Positions 12,667 through 25,195 of a stretch of 64,000 bases of DNA are shown one piece after another; the stretch's first letter is position 1, and every line of letters starts with the position of its first letter. The translations under genes were made by a program, and so were the position numbers. The notes beneath the pieces are model-generated. The model ran no database searches. It saw nothing but the letters and a program-made list of their open reading frames with translations, and was not told the DNA's origin. The stretch covers positions 191,675-255,674 of the forward strand of contig ML677476.1 of NCBI GenBank assembly GCA_007922305.1, read 5' to 3'. This DNA is from Dermatemys mawii. Lineage: Eukaryota; Chordata; Testudines; Dermatemydidae.

Positions 12667-15600
12667 CATAGAAAGCTTACGATATGCCCTTTATACCTGT
12701 GGCCTACTTCCCTCGCATCTCCATGCTCCTAGCCCAAACCCTGACAAGTCCTGCACACTAGGGATAGGAACCAGGTGGCATAGGGCTGATTTGGAAGCTT
12801 TACATTGTCAGGGGAAGCCTCTTTGCACAAGTGTTATTTCCTGGGAGCTGTTTTAACACCTTTAGACCACAAGAGGTTGGATAATGTGCAATGTATTCTC
12901 TTCTAGGATATCTCCTAGCCCGGAGAGGAAAGATGGGTCTACAGTTAAGATGCCAGACTAAAGATTAGATCATCTGGGTTCAGCTGGTTGGTTCAGTTGT
13001 TGCCTGTCACTTGTTGCCTTGGGCTGAGTTGCCGAGATGTTGTGCCCCAGCCATTTCCAGCAGAAATTGTTGGTGCATAGCATAAAAAAAGTAATAAGAA
13101 ATATTTTCACTGGGTGAAATTCAACCCTGTGCACAGAGCCAACAGGAGACCCAGGCACTACTGAATTTCCAGGGTGTATGTGATGCATAGGCTTTTCACT
13201 GGCCCTCTGCTAGGCCCACCCTGCAATCGTTGTGGGTCCAAACCTCCACCACTGTGCCATTGGCTTCAATGGGCAGAAGATCAGGGCTCAGAACAGCTAT
13301 TTGATATCAACGCAATGATTAATTCTTGGGTCAGAGAGTCTTCCCAGGACAACACAGCTCTAACCCCAGCCCTGGAATTTATTTTATTGCTTGATTTCTG
13401 TCTCCTCTAAGTTCAGATAGATGGTCACTCAGCTTCTTAGGATGAAGTATCTGAGAATTCTCCAGGCATCATGCAGGGCCCATTACCTTTTTAGCCTTAA
13501 TGATACCCTGCCAACAGCAATCTTAAATGCAAGCCATTTATTCCATTACACTAAACAGGGGTAATTTGGTAAATTGAGTGTTTAAGTAGCCTTAAGATAA
13601 ATATTTTTTTTCCTTGGCAAAATGGCAATGTTGCCTTCGGCCTCAACAGATATTCTAAGGTTTGGGGGGAATTTATCTTCTTTTGCTTTTAATTTGTTCA
13701 TAAAAGTGAAAGGTTAAATATTGCCAAATCACGAAATGTTAATTCAATCCTCTTACAAATGTTAAATAAAACTGAAATCAAGCAAATGTTAAATTAAGCA
13801 AAATGTTTCTTATGTAAGTCTGAGGTATGTTCTATAGCCCTCTTGACCACTAGCCTCCCAGTAGGAATACCGCAGCAAGAATAGTTCTACTAAAATAATT
13901 TAATTTATCAATCCAAGGGTCCAGTCACAAAGCAGTGTATAAGATTTCAGTAGCCTAGAAGATCCTATTAGCTCATTGACTTTAAAACTGTACATTGTTA
14001 CACCAGAATTTGGTAAACCATAGCCATCCCAACTGAGTCATTCTGGATTTACTCTGGTGTAGCAGGGAGTAAATTTTGTCCCAATAGGAGTTGTGCAGGT
14101 GAAAATATGCTTATATTAAAAAATATGTACCACAATTGCTTGTTTGTTGGTGACGTATTGAGAAGGTCTATGTGACTTTCAGCTTCCTCACAGATAGCCA
14201 ATCATGGTAGACAAAAAGGTTCTCCATTTAATTTCTCATCTGAAGGACAGAAAAAAATTATTATATTCTGCCTGATCTAGAAATAGCTTCTTGTAAAAAA
14301 AATTATTTTCTCTGTCTCTTCTCACATTTACAGGAAGAATAAAAAGCTCTACTACACTTGGAGACCAGGGATGGTGCAGGAGTGGGGTTCACATACAAAG
14401 AAGGCACTGATTTCTCTGGGTTATTGAAATTCCCATAGCACTTTTCACAAGAGTAGAGGTGCTAGTCTTGGTGTCCTGTCTAAATTCCATCTGTGAGTAG
14501 TTTCATCACATATCTCTAAATACCCATTTGGACACAGAATTTGTCACTTGCCCTAACAGTATCTATGATCCCTCTGTTTCAACCAGAAGGACCATAAATA
14601 CTTTCAGGCAGAACTGGAAGTCATTTGCCAAGGTTTTGTGCAGGTCATCCAAAAAGGTAACAGAATCAATCCCTTGTAACTTAGATGCCCCATCAAAATA
14701 AAAAATAAGATATTCCCCACAGATTATTTGCCTGGCTCTAATGGCTACACAACCTAAATAACCATGCATAGGAGTCAGAAGGTAGTTCCGTTTCTTTGCT
14801 TATTAATTCCTTGGTTTCTCTGCTGAAGCTGCTAGCAAGGGTTCCAAATACTGGCTCAAGATCACAGGGAGTCTGCAGCACGGCCAGCATCGAGATCTTT
14901 TGATTCTCAAGCCACAGACGGGTCAGGATTGGAGTGGAATTGGAAATTTACACATCACCTCCTTGAACTCTATGTAGCTCTTGCAGCTGCAGTTAGTCCC
15001 TTACTTTCCTATATACTAAATTCACTCACATCTTTTACATTCAAGCACTTGGTTTTAAATAGTTTAACATGATTAATATTTTAATTCACTGGAGTGGAGG
15101 GGGGCTGAGATACAGGAGAAGCGTCCTCCTTTCTAGCCATTTTGGATTTTGCATCCTTCCAAGCAGAACTGTGTGAAGTGAGTTTGTTTATACACAGGAA
15201 GGGCTGGGGTGGAGGGAGATTTAATCAGTCGTATGCCATGTACGGTACTCTCAGCATTAAAAGCATGTTTTCCTTTTTACGCAGAAAAGAACAAGTCATT
15301 CGCATGGAAATGGAATAGATCCCTATGGTGATTAAAAGCTCCAGTAGAAAGATACATATTTAATGAATAGATAAAACAGATAAAGGGGGAGGGTGCACTT
15401 ACAGTGGAAAGGAGCTAAATAACAGATTATATTTGTGATTTATTGACTCTTGTATGGAGCGAGGAGTCGTAAAAAACAGGGGCTTATTAAATTGCTAAAT
15501 ACAAAGGCAAGGCATTTAGCAAAGAGAATGAAACAGCTAGAGGCATGTGCATATAAAGAAGTATATGATGTTATAAAGAAAACTAAAACTTGTCTGGAAA

Positions 15601-15865
15601 ATGATAATTGGTGTAGTCATGTTAAATAAATGGTTTAAAAGAGACAAACCAGAATGGAAAAGGAGGAGATGTAGTCTAGTCTCCATTATGTCCTATATAT
15701 AGTTTATCTCTCTTGGATTTTCTAGAAATTGAATTTTATCTACTGTTACTATAGCTAGGATAAAAATAAGGGCTGCTCTGTCTTCATGTTATGGGCATAA
15801 ACAAGTTCCAAACTCAGGCATGAGTTAGAAATGCTCATCTCCAATAAATTTGCATATATAGAAGT
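12667..15865. other. Mostly unique AT-rich DNA
   Basis: No recognisable gene was found. 13555-13810 and 15040-15650 are AT-rich, non-repetitive and rich in homeodomain-like or GTTAA words, so they are candidate conserved non-coding sequence. Nothing else was recognised. Confidence 0.4.
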
Positions 15866-16010
15866 AATAGAAATCATAGACACGTAGAGTTGGAAGGAAC
15901 CTCAAGAGGTCATCTAATCTCTCTCTCTGTGCTGAGCACAGTTAAGTACATCAAGCCCATCCCTAGCAGATGTTTCTTTAACTTGGTCTTGCAAAATTAG
16001 GTTCACTGTG
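15866..16010 (-). repeat. CR1 3'-tail fragment
   Basis: The sequence 'catagacacgtagagttggaaggaacctcaagaggtcatctaat' followed by a degenerate continuation is the reverse complement of a CR1 3' end. It is more diverged than 8038-8115. Confidence 0.75.
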
Positions 16011-16029
16011 ATGGATTTGGTCATTGTTG

Positions 16030-16238
16030 ATGACAGGCTATAAACTCTCATATTCCAGGACATAAGCCAACCTCTAAGGGAGAGAGTTAGGACAAAGTTT
16101 TACCTATGAGTTGGTTATTCTATAATTGCCCACTAAAACTGCTTATCTTCTCCTGAAGCAACTGTTGCTGGACAGTGACAGAGACAGGAGATTGCATTAG
16201 ATGGACCATTGATCTAATGCAGTGTAGCAATTTCTGTA
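16030..16238 (+). repeat. LINE 3'-end fragment
   Basis: The stretch includes 'gacagagacaggagattgcattagatggaccattgatctaatgcagt'. It resembles the common amniote LINE (CR1/L2-type) 3' sequence with the 'gagacaggatactgggctagatggacc' pattern. It is decayed. Confidence 0.5.
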
Positions 16239-17157
16239 TACCAGATTAAATGAATAATTGGTCTGTTCCAGCATGAGAGCGTTTAAGAAACAAAGGCCTA
16301 AATATTTGTTTCCATCATGAAGTGATAGCATTTCTTTTCAAACAACCTGGGAAACTATCTGTACAATATTAGGTGGTAAGTAGTTAGTTCAGCCTCCCTG
16401 TCCCTCTGCATGGGGCAATGTTTGGTGGGACAGGGGCGGCCAGACTGCAGCTCTGGGCATCTTGTTCCTCTGTCCCCCTTCTCTCACCGCCAAGCAGGAA
16501 CACGTGGCCTGTGAGAGAAAGAGAAGACCTGCCTAGGACCCAACAGTAGATTTCAGATAGTTTAGGGGTTCTATGAGTCAGACCCCTGAACTAACTGTCT
16601 CCATGTCTCTCATTAGCCTACATCCTACAGTGCCCAGAAGTTCGCACTATGCCACAGAATGTATGACTGTAAGCTTTCGAAGGAGATCGTATGAAGAGAT
16701 ATAAACCAGTAGGAAGTCAGCATAAAACTAGGTGGAGAAGACTGCCGAGGTGAAGGGTGTAGTGCCAAGAAGGCAGAGAAATTCTTTTCATGGTACCCAA
16801 GAGCCTACTATTTATTTAACAAAAAAACAGAACAAGAAGAAATATTGGAAACAAAGGGTTACATCTAAAAGAAAATCATAACACACATTCTGGAGCTTAC
16901 CCTTAACTAACAAGATACTCTCCTTCCTAATAAAGTTTCTCACCCAAAGTCCTTCCCTAAGCATTTACATCCTGTCTGGCTGCAATCCTTTTTTCACAAA
17001 GCAAGGCCATCAGGAACTCAGCTGCCATTTTGTTCAGTTGCCTAGCAACCCAGAGAGCTTGTCTGGGTCCAGTAAACCCACATTAAGTGACTATGTACCC
17101 TGACAGCTCAGAAGAGCCAGTAGATAACCATTTAATCCCTGTAGCAGCAGAACCGCA

Positions 17158-18110
17158 GTGCCTTACAATGTGTTCCTTGCCCACAGATGCACCAGACCTG
17201 CTTCCTGTCCAGCCCTGGCATTCAACTGCTTGAAAAAAGCATCTATTTCTGCCCCCATTTCGACCCATCTGGACCCCACAAATGCCTTCATAGTTGAGAC
17301 TGATGCCTCAGACTTTGTGTTAGGTGCAGCCCTCTTGCAATTTACCACCCGTTGCCAGTTGCTTCAGCCCTGTGCCTTTTTCTCTGAGAAACTGACTCCT
17401 GCTGAGAGAAATTATGATGTGTAGAACAAAGAACTCTTGACCATCAGCATCACCACTGAGGAACGTGGGCACCTTCTCAAGGAGAACCATGCCACTGTCT
17501 AAGTTTTGACTGATCACAAGAATTTGGAGCATCTTCAGACAATGCAATGACTCAACTAATGTCAGATTTGCCAGACCCTTTTCCTCTCCCAATTTAACCA
17601 CAAGGTTAGGTACTGTCCAGAAGCTAAGAAAAGAAAGGCAAATGTTTTCTCTTGTAGGAAAAGTATCAAGAAGTGGAACAGGAAGCTCTCACCATTGTCC
17701 TTAAACCCTCCTACTTTGTCTGTGAGACTATTACTGGTCACCTGATGACCGCTATCCATCCCTTGCTTCCAGGCAACCTGTTTGTGGCCCCATCTGCCAA
17801 ATCTAAGAATCACTGATTCTTTCCAAGATTCAAAATGTCATCTACAAGACCTCTTTTATCACAGCGATAGTTTCTACATTCCTAATGGCATCTTCCTGTT
17901 TCAGGTGCTACACTTTTGACATGACTTGCCCATGGTGGGACATTTTGGCCAATTTAAAACCTGGACCCTGATCTCTAGATACTTCTGGTGGCCAGTTCCA
18001 TGAATTGATCTTAAGAAGTGTATTAGGGCATGAGATTGCCACAGCATGTCTTTAGACACCACAGAATGCTGACATGCATTATTCATTTCTCAGTACCTGC
18101 TCCATCGTGG
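17158..18110 (+). pseudogene. Decayed Ty3/gypsy retrotransposon pol (RNase H to integrase zinc region)
   Basis: Ty3/gypsy pol encodes reverse transcriptase, RNase H and integrase for an LTR retrotransposon. What survives starts in the connection/RNase H region. The translation at 17281-17330 gives FIVETDASDF, the RNase H block with its metal-binding Asp. FFSEKLTPAERNYDV follows at about 17377-17421, then a TAG stop at 17422-17424. Near 17507-17535 the frame gives TDHKNLEHL. Around 17915-17990, in broken frames, is HDLPMVGHFGQFKT..., matching the His pair of the integrase H2C2 zinc domain, then a Tyr-Phe-Trp-Trp-Pro stretch. The order and spacing are those of vertebrate gypsy elements (chromovirus/Sushi-like). 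Upstream RT, downstream integrase core and LTRs were not recognised. Several stops and frameshifts make it non-functional. Family assignment is firm, clade assignment is not. Confidence 0.85.
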
Positions 18111-18559
18111 GCTCTTCTTAGGGGCTCTTGGGTACCCTGAAAAGAATTTCTCTGCCTTATTGGCACACCCCGCTCTCCTCAGCAGTCTTCTCCACCCGAT
18201 GCTATGCTCCATTTGCTTTCTCTACAAGCAAATCTAAGGCTAGTGTGTGAAGCAGAGCTGTATTTTACAGTGCAATTGGTAAGCTGTGGTATACGGTCCT
18301 TTTGGAAATAGAGACCCTGGAAATTCAGTGAGCACCCAGTGGATCAGGAGCTGGGCACGCCAGTGAGATGCTTGGAAGACGCAGAGGTTGGTGTGTGCAA
18401 AGAAAGAGCGGGGCCCGCAGAGGCCTGAAAGGTAGTGTTTGTGTTGCCAGAGGCTGGTGGGGTTGGGGAACTGACCCCTGGTGGACACAGATGCACTTCT
18501 CTCTTTAGACTAAGGGCAGGTGGCAGCAAGGTATCTCCCAACTCTGGGCATTTCCACCA

Positions 18560-18768
18560 AGTGTCACGCCCCTCACAGAAAATTCCAGCTTTCATTAAAA
18601 TATCAAAAAACCCAAACCAGAATTTTTGTTTTGTTTTGGAGGCTTGTGGTTGTTTGACAACTTCCACCCCACCACCCCCAAGGAAATCAGTCACTTTTTC
18701 GCTTTAGTCAAAACTCAAATTTTCCTCTTGAAAAAAACAGTTTGGTTGGAAGATTTTTGATCAGCCCA
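18560..18768. repeat. T/A-rich foldback repeat fragment
   Basis: The segment is rich in 'gaaaattcc', 'aattttcctcttgaaaaaaac' and 'ggttggaagatttttgatcagcc'. It belongs with the AGCTGGTC-ended family seen better at 21430-21679. Its boundaries are approximate. Confidence 0.4.
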
Positions 18769-19263
18769 TGCCAGAACAGAACTGTTCTGCAGCAATATAT
18801 TCTTTGCCCTTTTACTGTTTTTTTCCCCCATCAGCAAGCATCTTTGCAATGAATAGGAGAAGTGAAATTATAATCCAAGGAAGCATTTCTAAATAATAAA
18901 TGTGCTCACATTCGGGGATTGTTTTGGGGTCTGTGAAGCAGTGTGGGTAAAACCGAAACTTGGTATTCGTTGGTTATAATTAGCCCCTATAGCTTTAAGG
19001 CAGCAGCTTCCTGCTCCAGGGGGTCAGAGCGAGATAGAGACAAGGAGGGAAGTCTGAGCAGGTAGCTGAAGAAATGCAGCAAATACGTTTATTCATGCCT
19101 TAGCAAAATCTGTTGATTTGCAGCGTGCTCAGTTCTTCCTGACTGCGATCTCTTAGCTGCTCTCCAGTGAGAAAATTAGTATTTGGCTTCTTGCACTCAT
19201 CCTGGAAAGCCACAAACACAAGCAAAAGGAATTCCTTAAAGGGGACACTATGATAAAAGTAAT

Positions 19264-19310
19264 CTTTTTTTTTTTTTTTTTTAAAAAAGCCTATCTATCT
19301 GTCTATCTAG
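19264..19310. repeat. Poly-T and TCTA simple repeat
   Basis: About 18 consecutive T residues are followed by 'tatctatctgtctatcta', a tetranucleotide repeat. It is a simple sequence of microsatellite type. Confidence 0.8.
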
Positions 19311-19384
19311 GCCCTATTCTGATTCACTGAAATTATAGCCCAGAGCAAAAGAATCGGGCCCTTTATTTAATAGGCTTTAACTCC

Positions 19385-20265
19385 AGAAGAGTCTGTTGTG
19401 ATCACTTTGTCTGACCTCCTGTATAACACAGGCTAGAGAACTTCACCCACGGATTCCTGCATGAAGCTCAACCATTTGTTGCAGAACTAGAGCATCCTGT
19501 TCGCAAATACTCTCTTCCATGCTGCATAGGAAACAAAAATCTAATTTAATTTTTACTAATTAGCCTTGCCTACGTTTTCCAAAATGGCTTGAGATTTTGG
19601 GTGCCCAACATGAGACATTGTGAAAGGGCCCGATTTTCAGAGGGTGGGTCCTCAGCACTTTCTGAAAATCAGGCCCCTTTAAGGTGCCTCAATGTAGTCA
19701 CCCCAAATTGCTACTCACTTCTGAGAATATAGGTTTGCTTTTAGGATATTTCATAGCATTTAAGGCCAGAAAGGACCATTCGATCATCTAGTCTGACCTC
19801 CTGTATAACACAGGCCATAAGATTTCACCCATTTCACTCCTGTGTTGAGCCCAATAACCTGTTAGACTAAAGTATTTCCATCCCCAGGAGACTAAACTCT
19901 ACTGTGTGCCACAGGCAGAGAATAGGAGAAACTGAGATGCCACTGGTAGGATTTTATTAAGTGAGATATGCCCAGATGATCCCAGCAGGTGACTCACATC
20001 CTCTGCTGCAGCGGAAGGTAAAAAGCCCAAAGTCCCTTTTTCCAATCTGACCTGGGAGAAAATTCCTTCCCAACCCCAAATGTGGGGATCAGTTAGACCC
20101 TAAACGTGTGAGAAAGATGCACTAGCCATACATCTAAGAAAAAGGATTCTCTGTAGCACCACAGAGCACAGTCCACCCTGTCCGGTGTCCCATCTCCAGC
20201 AGTGGCCAATCCTTGATACTTCAGAGAAAGGTGGAAACCAAACCCAGAAAACACAGGAGATGAAA
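19385..20265 (-). repeat. CR1-type LINE fragments, reverse orientation
   Basis: Two blocks (19385-19505 and 19745-20265) share 'tctgacctcctgtataacacagg'-type sequence. The second continues to gagaaaattccttcccaacc and 'aaatgtggggatcagttagaccct', paralleling 5280-5345. They are old copies of the same CR1 3' region. A foldback relative (19622-19690) sits between them. No frame survives. Confidence 0.65.
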
Positions 20266-20701
20266 TTTTCTTTCTGACTCTTGAAATGTAAGATTGCATT
20301 TCACTCATCTTAGATAATGAAGTGAACTGGTTTCTACCACTTTTGCTTTTGTCTTTCAGGCATCCCTTTAATTCTCATCTCTCCCTGAGGGTTTCAGAGG
20401 GTTTATCCTTCAACAACTTAATTATATATGCAATAGGCCAGATTCTCTGGTGCAAACTCCGGTAACTCCACTGACTTTAATTGAGCAATGCCAATTTACA
20501 GCAATTTACAGCAACTGCAAACCTTTCCCACTGTTTCCACTCAAGAAAGTTCCTATTGCTTCCCTCCATTAATGCTATTTATGGATGTGGGCCTGACATA
20601 GGTAGGCAGAACTCCACCAGTGTTCCAGAGAAGAGACGTAATAGAAGATCAACTTCATTTAAAGTAGTGGAATGACTAGGAATCACAAGCAATACAGTTT
20701 C

Positions 20702-20900
20702 AGGGCTTGTCTACACTGCCTCCCCGTTCAGACTATGGGGCTGTGAATAGCAGTGTGCACCATAATGCTGAACTGTAGTTCCCCTGTGTGGAAGCCACAG
20801 GCATGAATGAAACGATTCCCACTTCAAGTTAATGTAATTCTGTTTGGTGCTGACTGCTATTCCCACCCCGTAGTCCAAACCGTGGGGCAGTGAAGCGATC
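20702..20900. repeat. Palindromic TIR element with GGGCTTGTCTACACTG end
   Basis: The left end reads agggcttgtctacactgcc. The interior is inverted: 'gactatggggctgtgaatagcag' near the left reappears as its complement 'ctgctattcccaccccgtagtcc' near 20850-20880. The expected right-end complement has degraded. This is a common turtle MITE-like architecture. 27950-28100 ends with the related 'tgtagacaaacccttag'. Confidence 0.6.
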
Positions 20901-21429
20901 ACCTCATTGAGGTCTCTTCCTGCAGAAATAACATTTCTATCAAGAATTCACATTCAGTGAATCTCTAAAAAGAATAAAGAGAAAACTCCCTCGCACGGGG
21001 TTCAGTCCACTCTTAAGACCCGGGATCTGGCACCCAGTCTTCCCACAGACTTTCTCCTCTTTCTTTCTTCCATACAGGAACTCTTATAATCTTTCTCCCG
21101 AGCACATGTGTAAGGAAAGGGGGAAAGATAAAGTTGATCCAAATGGACTATGTCAGCCTCCCTCTCCTGTCATATTTCTACACCTCTGTAGATTTCTGCA
21201 AGGGGGTGGCTGGAAGTCATCGTAAAGTCTGATGCTGGAGTCCTTGCGTAGGACAGCATGGTTGGACCCTAAAACTTCACAATCACTGAGTACCGATTAC
21301 TAATTTCTAAAGGAAATTCAGTTGTTTTGGGGAAGTGGGTTAAGGTGGATTCTCTATCTTGGAATCATCCTGGTTATCTTATCCTTGTGGTGATACAGTG
21401 TTTACAACTTTTAATAGAAAAAAAATAGT

Positions 21430-21679
21430 AGAGCTGGTCAAAAAATGAGCTTTTTTCCCCTCCTATGGAAAATTTTGACCTGAAAATTGAAATGGTTTCG
21501 ATTTTCAGCACTCAAAAGCAGAATTTTGGACCCCCAACAGCCAACAAATTTGAGTTTTCAGATAAAAAAATATAAAAATGTTCACGGAAAACCAGCACTT
21601 CCTGTGAAAGCTTCTGTTTAATTAAGAACCCAATTTTCCATTAAAAATAGTTTTAAAATCAACTTTTTTGACCAGCTTC
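21430..21679. mobile_element. T-rich MITE-like element with AGCTGGTCAAAAA ends
   Basis: The left end 'agagctggtcaaaaaa' and the right end 'ttttttgaccagctt' are inverted complements about 250 bp apart. The interior is A/T-rich and has no coding capacity. Related fragments lie at 22219-22316, 22862-23123 (right end 'ccaaccagctct'), 18560-18768, 36640-36960 and 50045-50150. Confidence 0.65.
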
Positions 21680-22218
21680 CCCCAAATGTTTGATTAAAGT
21701 GGAGGAAGAAAGTGTGATGTTGATAAATGGAAAGAAGCAGGATAGTGCAGTTTTAGGAGGCGTCGAAGGTGGTGAATAAGTGGCGGTGATGGTAGGTGTG
21801 GAATTCAGTTTGTGAGAACTAGTGCTGGTGGACCTGTGAGAATTGGTGTTGAAACTAGTGGTGTCAGGGGCACTGCCACCCCACCTGGCTTGAAGTGAAT
21901 TCTATTATATACAGGATTGGCAGTTTGGTTCAATGGCGCTCAGTACCCCCAATGTAACAATGGTTCCAGCACTCCTGATAGTGAGAAGAGAGAACAAATT
22001 TCTAGAACGAGCATCAGCACAGTAATGAGATTTTCTCCTAAGAGGCTCAACAACATAGGATTAAAGCAGAAGAACTATATGTTAAAGGTGTGGCATGGTT
22101 GATGCAACAGACTTTGCAATGGGAGAGAGGAGCAGAGCATTCCCACCGAGAGAAGAAAGCATCGAATTGACAATGGAGTCAGTGTTAAATAGAATATAAA
22201 ATAATTAACAATGAACAA

Positions 22219-22316
22219 AGCTGGTCAAAAAAGGAGAGGAGGGGAACCATGAAAACGTTGTCAAATTTCCCCCCCTCCTCCCCTTTTTTGGTCTAAAATG
22301 CAATTTTCAACCAGTT
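22219..22316. repeat. AGCTGGTC-family fragment
   Basis: It starts with agctggtcaaaaaaggaga and ends with 'gcaattttcaaccagtt'. It is a short, internally deleted relative of 21430-21679. Confidence 0.5.
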
Positions 22317-22861
22317 ACAGTGATAAATCAGCCATATAGTATAACCGTGGATTCATTCCCTACATTCTACCCTCTGGCAATACATCTATGAAATATTTGA
22401 AGGTTAAGCCATAAAACTGGTAAACACCTTTTCACCGTCTGCCAACATCAGAAAATTTATGATCTAACTTCAGAGAAAAAACTACCAAGTCTGGGCAAGA
22501 GGTTCTAATGGGAGACTTGAGAAGGCTCAAGATGTCCTAAAATTTGACATGACAATTGTGTTCACATCACTTGTGAGTGATTATGGGTCGCTTATGTCTC
22601 CTCTATCCAGGCCAAAGTAGAATGCTTCAAGTAAACTTGATCTGCTGGAGGAAGAGAGAAGGGTAGAGCTATCGGTTTTGGGAAAAGCCCTTTGGTGGAT
22701 ATTTTCATTATTTATATGGTGTATTTCATTCCGAGAGATCTCAAAATTTTCTTTAAAAGTACAACAAACAAACAGAATTAAAAAAATTCCTGGTGTGAAA
22801 CAGAAGTACTCCCCGACACTGCAACATAGTGACTGCTAGCAATTGTTCATTAATTATTATT

Positions 22862-23123
22862 ATTTTTATTATTATTGCTATTTTGGCAAAAAATTGGCCT
22901 ATTCTCAAAATGAAAAGTTTTGCAGAAGAATTGTGTTTCTGTTGAAATTTTATTATCTGTGTGTGTGTGCGTGCACGTCTGGTTTTCCAAAAATAGGAAA
23001 CTTCATTTTCCCTCCATTTTCTGGTTTCAGTTAAAAAAAATCCAGTTAAATCCAGTTAAAAAATTAGGGGACGAATCCTGTTCTTTTCAGGGACAAAACC
23101 TACCATTTTCCAACCAGCTCTAA
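22862..23123. repeat. AGCTGGTC-family fragment with TTA and GT simple repeats
   Basis: The right end 'ttttccaaccagctct' and the aaatt/ttcc-rich interior match the family of 21430-21679. A (TTA)n tract lies immediately left (about 22853-22876), and a short (GT)n tract lies at about 22961-22972. Confidence 0.45.
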
Positions 23124-23301
23124 TTTTAAGGTTCCAGTCCTGCTCTGAGGACAGCGCCATATTGGACAGAGAGGGGTTAAGGAAGAAGAAGGTCAGTCAA
23201 GCAATCAAGCAGAATATTTTTTATTGTTGCACTCACCTAGCTCTTCTCAAAGACAAATGTACAAATCATGGGATCACCAACACCACTTTCTACAATACGT
23301 A

Positions 23302-23963
23302 CTGTGACGGAGTCAGACCAGAAGGATATAGGAGAATGCTGGAAGGCAGGTATATCAGCCTCAGGATGTGCAGGTCCTTGTTCCCTGGATAGCCAAACAA
23401 AGGCTACTCCAGACCAATCAAGACACCTGGGGCCAATTAAGAACCTTCTAGAAAGGAGTAGAAACAGCTAGCCTAATTGGGACACCTGAAGCCAATCAGG
23501 GACTGGCTGAAACCAGATAAATACCTCCCAGTTAGTCAGGTGGGCTGTGGGTGTCAGGAGCTGTGAGAGGAAGTTGTGCTGTTGGTGAGACTGAGTGGTG
23601 GACAACATATCATACACAAGGAAGGAGGCCCTGAGGTAAGGGTGAAGTGGAGTTTGAAGAAGCGGGGACTGCTGTGGGGAAGTAGCCCAGGGAATTGTAT
23701 TGTGTTTTGTGCCTAAAAGGTCAGCCATCTTAGCTGATACTATTAGTGTCCCTGGGCTGGAGTCCGGAGTAGAGGGCGGGCCCGGGCTCCCCCCTTTTCC
23801 ATCTTCCATACTGGCCGGTGATGAAGGTAACTCACTAGGTGGTGACTCTTGCCAATTATACTGAGAAAGGGAGGTCACTCAGGGGCCTAGATGAGTTTCT
23901 GAGGCCCCTAAATCTCCCAGGAAGTGCAGGACCTACAAGTACAGACTTGGAGCTTTGTCACAG
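23302..23963. mobile_element. Solo-LTR-like or TIR element, TGTGAC/GTCACA ends, copy A
   Basis: This 660-bp unit is repeated at 38654-39245. It begins with TGTGACGGAGTCAGACCAGA and ends with gctttgtcaca. Read as a TG...CA-ended LTR it is flanked by GTAC on both sides (23299-23302 and 23963-23966). Read as a TIR element (CTGTGAC...GTCACAG) it is flanked by TA. GTAC is palindromic, so the data cannot separate the two readings. A TATA-like 'cagataaata' lies at 23514-23523. The open frame on the minus strand has no recognisable domain and is not called a gene. Confidence 0.7.
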
Positions 23964-24717
23964 TACATGCCCAGTGGAGATTTCTTATCCAAATATCAGC
24001 CCTATCCAGCCCTGCTTAGATTGTGAACCCCAATGGAATCACAGCACAGGTTAGCATAAGAAGCTCAGTGTTGCTCAGTTCTTCCCCCCGCCCCTTCCGC
24101 CATCCCCTATAATAGCACAATTGTCTATCATACTTTTTGGGTCTGGGTTTGTCTTTGTGGTGAAGACTGGGATGCAATAGATCTGGGTTAATTTCCCCTC
24201 TCTTCCAGGCTTCCTTATGTGTCCTCAGGCAAGTCATTTAATCTTCCTGTGTCTCCATTCCCCATCCTTTGTCTATTTAGATTGCAAATTCTTCAAGGCA
24301 GGGACTGTCTCTTACAGTGTGTTTCTACCATGCTCTGCACAATCTCAGATGTAGCTCTAGGCTGTAGTGCAGTATACACAAGAAGAACACATTGTTCATT
24401 TTGACAAATGGAAGAGGGCATCTTTAGCTAGGCCATCGTAAAATGTCTCCATTTTAAAAGGATTAATGTGGGATGTTTTTCTCAGTTTAGGGATGGTTTG
24501 TTCATTTAATGTATACCTCTGAGGATGAGGATGACACCAGGGAGGCATTCAGGACAATTGAGGAATCTAAAAGCACTCTCTCCAGTGCAACTGCAGGCTC
24601 AGTGAGGTGCATCAGCTCCAGATAGGCATCGATGTGTGTGTCTGCTTATCGCCATGTGTGCAGAAATTGCTGCTTACCAGCTTTTCTTGAATGTAGGATT
24701 GGTTCTGGAAAAGCATC

Positions 24718-25195
24718 TGGTGACGGGGTGCAACTCACCACTGCAGCACCTCCTGCTGGATGTCCTGGGGATTAGCTCTGCTAGCCAGTGTACCCTCTTC
24801 TGGTGGCCTGCTCACTACTCCAGGTCCTGGCTCACGGACCATATATACGGCAGTCACAGTTGTGTCCCCTCCACTTCTCAGTTTATTTCCCTGGGCCACT
24901 TCCCCAGAGCCCCGGCACCTTCTCTGCCCTTATATCACGGCCTCAGCATGCCATTCTTAGCCATGAGCCAGGAGCTCGCTCTCACTCCTTTGATCCTTCC
25001 CAGCACTGCTCTGTCCAAGGTACTAGTGTTCTTCCTCCTGCAAGGCAGTGAGTCCTTCCTCCTCCATCTCAAGGGAGCAACTGAAGCTGCTCTGCCCTGC
25101 AGCCCTTTTTATACGGGCCAGCCCAGGACCAATTGACTGCTCCTTGAAGTTCCTCTCTAATAGGCTGCCTCCTACACAGCCTCCCAATGTGGGGC
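24718..25195. repeat. GC-rich LTR-like repeat, copy 1
   Basis: The start (gacggggtgcaactcaccac, then 'gcacctcctgctggatgtcctggggattagctctg') aligns with 45312-45420 (gtgacaggtttcgacccact, then 'gcgcctcctgttggctgctctgggaatta'). Both continue with 'tggtggcctgctcactactccaggtcc'-type sequence and share 'tttccctgggccacttcc'-like blocks. They are two copies of one dispersed repeat, resembling LTR sequence common in turtles. The open frames here are translations of the repeat. Confidence 0.55.

Noticed and set aside
23468..23878. 136-codon minus-strand frame
   Set aside because: It sits inside the TGTGAC-ended repeat. The homologous frame in copy B (38795-39055) is shorter and differently bounded, with no sign of selection or domain.
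24636..25136. 166-codon plus-strand frame with hydrophobic stretches
   Set aside because: It crosses the boundary of a GC-rich LTR-like repeat and has no recognisable domain. It is most likely chance.
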